DNA of 6,854 bases, from assembly GCA_021778575.1 (NCBI GenBank), contig JAJYCH010000262.1, positions 1 to 6,854 of the forward strand, written 5' to 3'. Position numbers and translations under genes: made by a program. Positions 1 to 4,753 of this stretch are shown in pieces (positions within the stretch are counted from its first letter, which is position 1; every line of letters begins with the position of its first letter). The DNA comes from Planctomycetota bacterium (GTDB lineage Bacteria > Planctomycetota > Planctomycetia > Isosphaerales > Isosphaeraceae). Under the pieces are notes generated by a model. That model was not told the origin of the DNA and ran no database searches. It saw nothing but the letters and a program-made list of their open reading frames with translations.

Positions 1-1
1 G

Positions 2-379
2 AAGGGGAAGGACGCGAACGGGCGACGCCCCTGGGAGAACTGGGTGACGACCGACGACCTCGACGGCCTGGCTCGGTGGCAAGAGCAGTTCGGGCCGGGG
101 TTTCGGGCGATCCTGGCCTTTGCCTACGCCGAGTCGATCCCGGAGTTCGGCCTTCCCAAAGGGGAGGGGGCGTTTGTCTTCCGGAACCTCGCCTATCGGT
201 TCTGGGCGGTCGGGCTTGATGATTACGTCGCCCACCTCCGGTCCCGAGGCCCCGCCTGGAAGGCGGTCGCCATGGCCCGAGCCGCCTTCCGACGCCGTGT
301 CCGACCGCTCAACGAATGGCTGCCGATGACCCCAGAAGCCCCCAAACGACCACGACCCGTCAAGGAGCGCGACCGATGA
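2..379 (+). CDS. HYExAFE family protein, C-terminal part (5' end outside window)
   Basis: The frame is open from the first full codon of the window with no stop, so this is the last 125 residues of a longer protein. The fragment begins K-G-K-D and continues through WENWVTTDDLDGLARWQ, FGPGFRAILAFAY, a G-x-F-x-F-R-N strand and VGLDDYVAHLRSR, ending near RVRPLNEWLPM. From memory this matches the C-terminal half of the planctomycete HYExAFE family, where an N-terminal HYExAFE motif and an F-D-F...D-V-K-G-(K/R) stretch precede this part. Those N-terminal motifs lie outside the window, so the name rests on the C-terminal half alone. The D-V-K-G context in the family resembles a PD-(D/E)xK nuclease-like core, but that is inference and no activity is known to me. 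A GTG at 44 would be a possible start for a shorter protein, but the upstream codons read as good family sequence. The stop overlaps the next gene's ATG. Confidence 0.78.
   Translation, partial: KGKDANGRRPWENWVTTDDLDGLARWQEQFGPGFRAILAFAYAESIPEFGLPKGEGAFVFRNLAYRFWAVGLDDYVAHLRSRGPAWKAVAMARAAFRRRVRPLNEWLPMTPEAPKRPRPVKERDR
362..367 (+). promoter_or_regulatory. Shine-Dalgarno sequence for the small membrane protein
   Basis: AAGGAG lies 8 bases before the ATG at 376, inside the end of the HYExAFE reading frame. It decides the start at 376, because the in-frame upstream ATG at 316 would give an N-terminus without a signal peptide. Confidence 0.7.
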
Positions 380-639
380 AGACGATCCGATCCGCCTCGC
401 GACTGCTCGCCCCGCTCGCCCTCGGGCTGAGCCTGGCCCTGGCCCTCTCGGCCTTCAGCTCGAATGCCTCGGCCCAGGCCGCCAAGGAGCCGACCGACGG
501 CTTCTTCGACATCCCCGAACGAGCCGATAGCGAGAAAGCCGAAGCCTGGGGACTGCCCGCCTACCTCGTCACCTCGACCCTCGGCGGCGGAGCCGTCTTC
601 GTCCTCTGCCGGTCGGCCCGACGTAGTTTTTCTTCGTAA
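376..639 (+). CDS. Small exported or membrane protein of unknown function (87 aa)
   Basis: I do not recognise a family. The sequence shows a clear Sec-type N-terminus: positive charges (K2, R5, R9), a hydrophobic Leu/Ala core at residues 10-27, and a probable signal peptidase I site after NASA (A33, then Q34). A short charged stretch (residues 36-57, with DGFFDIPERADSEK) follows, then one likely membrane helix at about 60-78 (LPAYLVTSTLGGGAVFVLC) and a basic tail RSARR. This predicts a mature protein of about 54 residues with a short extracytoplasmic N-terminus and a cytoplasmic tail, or two membrane spans if the leader is not cleaved. The start is fixed by AAGGAG at 362-367 and by the ATGA overlap with the HYExAFE gene, so the two are probably translationally coupled. 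The stop lies 3 bases before a 7-bp tandem repeat. Function cannot be assigned. Confidence 0.72.
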   Translation: MKTIRSASRLLAPLALGLSLALALSAFSSNASAQAAKEPTDGFFDIPERADSEKAEAWGLPAYLVTSTLGGGAVFVLCRSARRSFSS

Positions 640-642
640 GTT

Positions 643-674
643 GTCCCGAGTCCCGAGTCCCGAGTCCCGAGTCC
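643..674. repeat. Heptanucleotide tandem repeat (GTCCCGA, about 4.6 copies)
   Basis: Four exact head-to-tail copies of GTCCCGA occupy 643-670 and a partial copy GTCC ends at 674. The array fills most of the spacer between the small membrane protein and bioB. A related half unit, GAGTCC, occurs at 685-690 and GTCCCGAG recurs at 1633-1640 near the end of bioB. The period of 7 resembles the short tandemly repeated repetitive sequences known from cyanobacteria; whether it is the same phenomenon is inference. Confidence 0.9.
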
Positions 675-694
675 TCCCCCGACTGAGTCCTTGA

Positions 695-699
695 TGAGG
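695..699 (+). promoter_or_regulatory. Shine-Dalgarno sequence for bioB
   Basis: TGAGG ends 6 bases before the ATG at 706 and is the best ribosome binding site near the gene start. It favours 706 over the in-frame TTG at 691 and ATG at 694, which have only CCGACTGAGTCC upstream. The initiation region immediately follows the heptad repeat. Confidence 0.5.
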
Positions 700-705
700 T
701 TTGCG

Positions 706-1695
706 ATGACGGCGAGACCGACGCTTGATGACGTGGCGAGGATTTATCGGACTCCCGTGCTCGATCTGATTTTTCGGGCGGCGGAGGTTCACCGGGCTCA
801 CCACGACGCTTCGAGCGTGCAGGTCTGCGTCTTGCAATCGATCAAGACCGGCGGCTGTCCCGAGGATTGCGGCTATTGCCCACAGGCCGCTCGCTACCAC
901 ACGACCGTCGAGGCCGAGCCGCTGATGGACGTCGAGGCCGTTCTGGCCAACGCCCGGGCGGCGAAGGCTTCGGGAGCCTCGCGATTCTGCATGGGAGCCG
1001 CCTGGCGCGAGGTCAAGGACAACCGCCAGTTCGACCGGGTTCTCGAAATGATCCGAGGCGTCAAGGAGCTGGGGCTGGAGGCGTGCGCGACGCTGGGGAT
1101 GGTCACCGAAAGCCAGGCCGAGCGGATGAAGGACGCCGGGCTCGACGCCTACAACCACAACCTCGACACCTCCGAAGAATATTACAACCGGATCATCCAG
1201 ACCCGGACCTATGCCGACCGGCTCAACACGCTGGCCAACGTCCGGAAGGCCGGGATCACCGTCTGCTGCGGTGGGATCGTCGGCATGGGCGAGTCCGACG
1301 ACGACCGGATCGGCCTGCTCCACACCCTGGCCAACCTCCCCGAGCCGCCCGAATCGGTGCCGATCAACGCGCTGGTCGCCGTCGAAGGGACACCGCTGGC
1401 CGACCGACCGAATGTCTCGATCTGGGACATGGTTCGGACGATCGCCACCGCGCGAATCCTGATGCCGACCTCGATGGTCCGCCTCTCCGCCGGCCGACTG
1501 GGAATGACCGAGACCGACCAGGCCCTCTGCTTCCTGGCCGGTGCGAACTCGATCTTCGCCGGTGAGAAGCGGCTGACGACACCCAACCCCGGCGTCGACC
1601 GCGACCAGGCGTTGTTTGACACGCTCGGGCTCGTCCCGAGCGGCCAGCGGTCAGCTTTCAGCAATCAGCCCGAAGAAACCGTGTTAACGCAGTGA
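706..1695 (+). CDS. bioB: Biotin synthase (radical SAM enzyme)
   Basis: BioB inserts sulfur into dethiobiotin to form biotin, using S-adenosylmethionine radical chemistry in the cytoplasm. All cofactor ligands are visible. C51, C55 and C58 ([12 protein letters not shown]) bind the [4Fe-4S] cluster. C95 ([10 protein letters not shown]), C127 (EACATLGM), C187 ([11 protein letters not shown]) and R259 ([11 protein letters not shown]) correspond to the [2Fe-2S] ligands C97, C128, C188 and R260 of the E. coli enzyme. YNHNLDTS (149-156) is also typical. At 329 residues from ATG 706 the length is normal for the family; TTG 691 and ATG 694 are alternative starts adding 5 or 4 residues. The C-terminus is odd: after the usual ending DTLGLVPSG, about 17 residues ([16 protein letters not shown] region) are encoded mainly by a degenerate heptad repeat at 1642-1669, so the natural stop seems to have been displaced. 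No other biotin gene is visible. The next gene starts 19 bases downstream on the same strand. Confidence 0.97.
   Translation: MTARPTLDDVARIYRTPVLDLIFRAAEVHRAHHDASSVQVCVLQSIKTGGCPEDCGYCPQAARYHTTVEAEPLMDVEAVLANARAAKASGASRFCMGAAWREVKDNRQFDRVLEMIRGVKELGLEACATLGMVTESQAERMKDAGLDAYNHNLDTSEEYYNRIIQTRTYADRLNTLANVRKAGITVCCGGIVGMGESDDDRIGLLHTLANLPEPPESVPINALVAVEGTPLADRPNVSIWDMVRTIATARILMPTSMVRLSAGRLGMTETDQALCFLAGANSIFAGEKRLTTPNPGVDRDQALFDTLGLVPSGQRSAFSNQPEETVLTQ
1642..1669. repeat. Degenerate heptad repeat (NNYCAGC x4) in the 3' end of bioB
   Basis: Four consecutive 7-mers, GGCCAGC, GGTCAGC, TTTCAGC and AATCAGC, share the pattern N-N-Y-C-A-G-C. They lie inside the bioB reading frame just past the conserved end of the protein. 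A period of 7 is not a multiple of 3, so the array encodes a non-repetitive peptide. It has the same period as, but a different unit from, the array at 643-674. Confidence 0.6.
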
Positions 1696-1697
1696 TC

Positions 1698-1709
1698 CAA
1701 TCGCGATTG
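1698..1709. repeat. 12-bp perfect palindrome between bioB and the condensing-enzyme gene
   Basis: CAATCGCGATTG reads the same on both strands and sits in the 19-bp gap between the bioB stop and the next start. It could be an operator half or a chance palindrome. It is too short and has no loop or T-run, so it does not look like a terminator. Confidence 0.35.
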
Positions 1710-1714
1710 TATTG

Positions 1715-2962
1715 ATGAAGCTCGTAAGCCCTACATATTTGGACGCCGATCGTCCGAGAGTGAATCAACCAGTCGTCATCACCGGAATCGGTCTCGTCAC
1801 CAGCCTCGGCCTCGATCGACCGACGACGTGGACAAACCTTTGCGAGCGAAAATCAGGCGCGACCTGGTTGAACATCCCGGAACATGCCGGTTTCCCCGTC
1901 GCCTGGGATCGGCCCATCGCAGGCGATTCCGACCCGGCTCATGAGTTTCTGATCCGGGCGGCGGACGAGGCGATGGCCGACGCTCGAGTCCTGGATTCGG
2001 GGATCGAGCCGGATCGCTCGGCTATCCTCATCGGTCTGAGCAAAGGGTGTGTCCGGAGCCTGATCCAGGTTTCGGAACGGATTCGGTCGGGTCAATTTGA
2101 AGACAGAAATCTTGCCGAAATCTGGATGCGTTCGTGGCCGAACTCAGGGGTGAGCTTGCTGGCGAGTCGTTATGACTTTCGAGGTCCATCGATCGCGCCC
2201 GTGGCGGCTTGCGCGACGGGGTTGGTCGCGGCGCTCCAGGGGGCCGATTTGATCCGTCGAGGAGCTTGCGACCTGGCGCTGGTGGGAGGCTCGGACGCGT
2301 CGCTCGAACCGCTCTTGCTGGCGGCGTTCCGTCGGATGAAGGCGCTGGCACGGGTTGATGCTGACCCGAAATCAGCGGTGAGACCCTGGGATCGCGATCG
2401 ATCGGGCTTTCTGGTCGGGGAAGGGGGGGCGGTCCTGGTCCTGGAACGGCTCGACCATGCGAGGGCTCGCGGAGCCCATATCTACGCCGAACTGGCCGGC
2501 GGCGCGCTGGGCTCGGACGCTTACCACGAGACGGGACTCAATCCTGATCCATCCGGGCTCGCTCGCGTGATCACCCGAGCGATCGAATCGGCCGGCTTGA
2601 ATCCCTCCGATATCGACGCCGTCAACGTCCACGGGACCGCGACCCTGGCCAACGATCCGCTCGAATGTCAAGCGATCCGGCGAGCCTTTGGCGACCATGC
2701 CGACCGGCTGGCGTGCTCGGCGAACAAGGCGCAGATTGGCCATTTGCTCGGTGCCGCCGGCTCGGCCGAACTGGCGATCTCGGCTCTCTCGGTCCGGCAC
2801 GGGTTCGTCCCGCCGACCTTGAACCGGGACTATCCCGATGTCGGGTGTGATCTTGATGGTATCTCAAAAATAGGCAAGTCTTTATCCGTTCGGGCCTTGC
2901 TCAAGCTCTCGCTCGGATTCGGCGGGCACTTTGCGGCAGCGATCTTGCGGGCCGTTGATTAG
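1715..2962 (+). CDS. Beta-ketoacyl-ACP synthase, FabF/KAS II-like
   Basis: This is a thiolase-fold condensing enzyme that joins an acyl thioester to malonyl-ACP with loss of CO2. The catalytic residues are complete and spaced as in E. coli FabF (C163, H303, K335, H340): C166 in VAACATGLVAAL, H306 in VNVHGTATLANDPLE, K338 and H343 in ANKAQIGHLLGAAGSAE. N-terminal VVITGIGLVTSLG (20-32), DLALVGGSD (186-194) and PWDRDRSGFLVGEGG (224-238) are also family motifs. The length of 415 residues is normal. Near the end the usual GFGGTN reads GFGGH (401-405), so the threonine-asparagine pair is replaced while the gating phenylalanine stays. ATG 1715 is chosen, with TTG 1712 and GTG 1760 as alternatives; none has a convincing ribosome binding site. 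The gene follows bioB closely, which permits a role in acyl or pimeloyl supply, but I would not call it fabF: it may be an accessory or secondary-metabolism condensing enzyme. Its stop overlaps the convergent gene. Confidence 0.9.
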   Translation: MKLVSPTYLDADRPRVNQPVVITGIGLVTSLGLDRPTTWTNLCERKSGATWLNIPEHAGFPVAWDRPIAGDSDPAHEFLIRAADEAMADARVLDSGIEPDRSAILIGLSKGCVRSLIQVSERIRSGQFEDRNLAEIWMRSWPNSGVSLLASRYDFRGPSIAPVAACATGLVAALQGADLIRRGACDLALVGGSDASLEPLLLAAFRRMKALARVDADPKSAVRPWDRDRSGFLVGEGGAVLVLERLDHARARGAHIYAELAGGALGSDAYHETGLNPDPSGLARVITRAIESAGLNPSDIDAVNVHGTATLANDPLECQAIRRAFGDHADRLACSANKAQIGHLLGAAGSAELAISALSVRHGFVPPTLNRDYPDVGCDLDGISKIGKSLSVRALLKLSLGFGGHFAAAILRAVD

Positions 2963-4227
2963 CCGATTTCGCGGTCGAGCTTCGCCTTGCGGAAGACCTT
3001 GTAATCGGCTCGGGTCCGGCTGGCGAATCGGACGGCGGAGGCGAGCACGGCGTCGAGCGCGGCCGATCTCGCCCATTGGGTCAGTTCCCTGGTCCGATCG
3101 ACGCCGTCATCCAGCTTGGTCCCTCGAAGCTGCGAGCGGGCGGTGATGATCCCGGCGATCTCCACGGCCTTGCGGAGCTTCGCTGGCTTGCGGCGGAAGC
3201 GGTCGAACTTGGCCCGGTTCTCGTCGGGGATCAGCTCGCGGAGCCGGAAATCCTCTCCCTCGACGCGGATCACACCCAGGCCCTTCGTCGGCTCGGCCTG
3301 AAGCCTCCGCTGGGCGTCGACGACCCGCCGGGCGTCGTCGATCCAGGCGGCGGGGGGAGGAGCGTCGGTGCAACCGATCAGCGCCGAGGGGCGAGCCGCC
3401 TTGATGTCGAGCAAACGGTTGCCGTCGGTCGAGCCGTCCCCGACGACCAGGACCACGTACCGCTTGACTCCCAGACTGCCGATCCCGGCAATCCGTCCGG
3501 CGACGTCGAGAACCTGGAACGCCTCGGCCTGGCCCAGCGCCCGGCCATGGGCTTCGACGGCCTCGATCACGCCGGCAGCCTCGACCTTGCCGATCGGTGG
3601 GAGCTTGCCGTTGGACCGGCGGATCACCCGATCACCCGACTTGTCGAGCTTCGTCAAGTGATCCAGGAGCTTCGCCTGGGTCCCGAGCGAACACTTGCCG
3701 AGCAGTTCCTCGATCGGCCCGGTGACGTCGCCTGACTCCGGTTCAGCGATCGAGGCGCGGTAACTGTCGAGGTAACCCTGGACCATCCGGGTGGCCTGGA
3801 TCGGCGAGAGATCCCAGACCTCGGCCGCGAGCAGAATGCTCGTCGAGCAGCGGATCAGGTCGAGCGAACAGGGAGCGACGAGAGCCTCGTCAAAGTCATT
3901 GATATCAAAAACAAAGTTGCCGTCCTCGGCGCGAAATGCCCCAAAATTCTCGAGGTGCAGGTCGCCGCAGCTCACGATCGAAGGACCGGGATCAACCGGG
4001 ACCAGACCCAGCCAGTTCGCCGCGAACAAGGGGTCGGCTCCACGGAAGAACGCGAACAGATCCTCACTCATCCGCTGGTACTTGAGCCGGACCAGGGCCG
4101 GGGGCCGCCCGATGTTCGAGCCTCGGATCACATCAATCGTCGGCTCCAGACTCAATCCCGCTTCAAGACTTTTCATCAAGCGATTGTACTTTGACTCGCG
4201 GTTTCTGAGCAATCCGCAGGCGACCAT
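2959..4227 (-). CDS. DUF2252 family protein (kinase/phosphotransferase-like fold)
   Basis: The 422-residue product carries the marks of DUF2252. RLKYQRMSEDLFAFFRGAD lies at 47-65, CGDLHLENFG at 87-96 and FVFDINDFDE at 105-114, followed by a Pro-Cys-Ser-Leu-Asp-Leu-Ile-Arg helix start. Further on are GIGSLGVKRYVVLV, LDIKAARPSAL and, near the C-terminus, EDFRLRELIPDENR. The G-D-x-H-x-x-N and N-D-F-D elements resemble the catalytic loop and metal-binding motif of aminoglycoside-phosphotransferase and protein-kinase folds, so a small-molecule or protein phosphotransferase is plausible. No substrate is established to my knowledge. No signal peptide or membrane span is visible, so it is probably cytoplasmic. 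ATG 4227 is the longest start; the ATG at 4174-4176 (residue 18, MKSLEAGLSL) is an alternative, and neither has a clear ribosome binding site. It is transcribed towards the condensing enzyme and away from the blaI-like gene, with which it shares the upstream region 4228-4366. Confidence 0.88.
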   Translation of the reverse strand: MVACGLLRNRESKYNRLMKSLEAGLSLEPTIDVIRGSNIGRPPALVRLKYQRMSEDLFAFFRGADPLFAANWLGLVPVDPGPSIVSCGDLHLENFGAFRAEDGNFVFDINDFDEALVAPCSLDLIRCSTSILLAAEVWDLSPIQATRMVQGYLDSYRASIAEPESGDVTGPIEELLGKCSLGTQAKLLDHLTKLDKSGDRVIRRSNGKLPPIGKVEAAGVIEAVEAHGRALGQAEAFQVLDVAGRIAGIGSLGVKRYVVLVVGDGSTDGNRLLDIKAARPSALIGCTDAPPPAAWIDDARRVVDAQRRLQAEPTKGLGVIRVEGEDFRLRELIPDENRAKFDRFRRKPAKLRKAVEIAGIITARSQLRGTKLDDGVDRTRELTQWARSAALDAVLASAVRFASRTRADYKVFRKAKLDREIG

Positions 4228-4251
4228 GAATCTCTGACAACGAAAAAACTC

Positions 4252-4265
4252 GTCCTTGACAGGAC
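4252..4265. promoter_or_regulatory. Inverted repeat over the -35 box, candidate operator
   Basis: GTCCT, 4 bases TGAC, then AGGAC form a perfect 5-bp-arm inverted repeat. It encloses the TTGACA box of the promoter candidate for the BlaI-like gene and also lies 25 bases upstream of the DUF2252 start. BlaI-family repressors usually bind dyads in their own promoter, so this is a reasonable operator candidate, though its sequence is not the TACA-N2-TGTA dyad of staphylococcal BlaI/MecI. Confidence 0.4.
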
Positions 4266-4286
4266 AAATCCGGCGGCTACTATAAA
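4256..4286 (+). promoter_or_regulatory. Promoter candidate for the blaI-like/M56 operon
   Basis: A perfect -35 hexamer TTGACA (4256-4261) is followed by TATAAA (4281-4286) at 19 bp, or by TACTAT (4278-4283) at a better 16 bp. The surrounding 4228-4310 stretch is clearly richer in A and T than the coding DNA. Transcription would start near 4290-4295, leaving a leader of about 75 bases before the ATG at 4367. I see no obvious riboswitch or attenuator in that leader. Confidence 0.55.
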
Positions 4287-4366
4287 ACCAAATCTAAAAA
4301 ACCAAACCGAAGAAGTCGATCGGCCGTTGTGGTCGAGGTTCGGCGTGTGATGTCCACGGAGAATCC

Positions 4367-4753
4367 ATGATGGCGCGACCTCCGGCGAAGGAGCTGACGG
4401 AGCGTGAGCTCGAAGTGATGCACGTCTTCTGGGGGAAGGGGGATTTGACGGCGGCCGAGGCTCGCGACGCGCTGGCGACGGTCTCGCGCGACCTGGCTTA
4501 CACCACGGTCGCGACGCAGATCAAGATCCTGGTCGAGAAGGGCTTTCTGGTCGCGACCAACGACGACCGACCGTTCCGCTATCGGGCCGATCGGACTTAT
4601 GAAGACGTCTCGCGGAGGTTGCTGGGCGACCTGCTCGACCGGGTGTTTCGCGGGTCTCGCGAACAATTGTTGGTCCGGTTGATGGAGCAGGAGACGCTGT
4701 CGCCCGAGGAACGTGCCCGCTTGACCGAGATTCTCCGGGAGACCGAGCCATGA
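4367..4753 (+). CDS. BlaI/MecI/CopY family transcriptional repressor
   Basis: The 128-residue protein has the length and pattern of BlaI-type repressors. The winged helix-turn-helix spans about residues 9-75, with ELTERELEVMHVFWGKGDLT, then TAAEARDAL, and the recognition-helix region LAYTTVATQIKILVEKGFL (43-61). A wing with DRPFRYRAD follows, then a C-terminal dimerisation part (about 78-128) with LLGDLLDRVF and LSPEERARLTEIL. BlaI proteins repress by binding dyads as dimers and are inactivated by cleavage when the partner M56 protease receives a signal. The start at 4367 (or the adjacent ATG at 4370) is preceded by GGAGAA at 4358-4363. The stop overlaps the ATG of the M56 gene (ATGA, 4750-4753), so the two are an operon with probable translational coupling. 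Autoregulation through the inverted repeat at 4252-4265 is likely but inferred. Target genes other than this operon are not evident here. Confidence 0.93.
   Translation: MMARPPAKELTERELEVMHVFWGKGDLTAAEARDALATVSRDLAYTTVATQIKILVEKGFLVATNDDRPFRYRADRTYEDVSRRLLGDLLDRVFRGSREQLLVRLMEQETLSPEERARLTEILRETEP

Noticed and set aside
316..378. Upstream ATG at 316 for the small membrane protein
   Set aside because: It would add 20 polar residues before the signal peptide and lies deep in the HYExAFE gene; AAGGAG at 362-367 points to the ATG at 376.
643..690. Heptad array as a CRISPR or a transcription terminator
   Set aside because: There are no spacers and the unit is only 7 bp; the array is direct rather than inverted, so it cannot form a stable hairpin.
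223..1323. 366-residue open frame on the minus strand, opposite the small membrane protein and bioB
   Set aside because: It lies antisense to a certain BioB, includes the heptad repeat in translation, and its Gly/Arg/Asp-rich sequence has no family motifs. It is a shadow of high-GC coding DNA.
2423..2429. Run of seven G in the condensing-enzyme gene as a phase-variation tract
   Set aside because: It encodes the conserved GEGG motif in a GC-rich genome, so codon choice explains it; seven bases is short for a slippage switch.
3076..3735. 219-residue open frame on the plus strand inside the DUF2252 gene
   Set aside because: It is antisense to a gene with clear conserved motifs; its composition is that of a codon-mirrored frame and no domain is visible.
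4228..4366. A classical staphylococcal-type BlaI operator (TACA-N2-TGTA)
   Set aside because: CTACTATA at 4277-4284 recalls one half, but no matching second half is present. Only the GTCCT/AGGAC dyad is symmetric.
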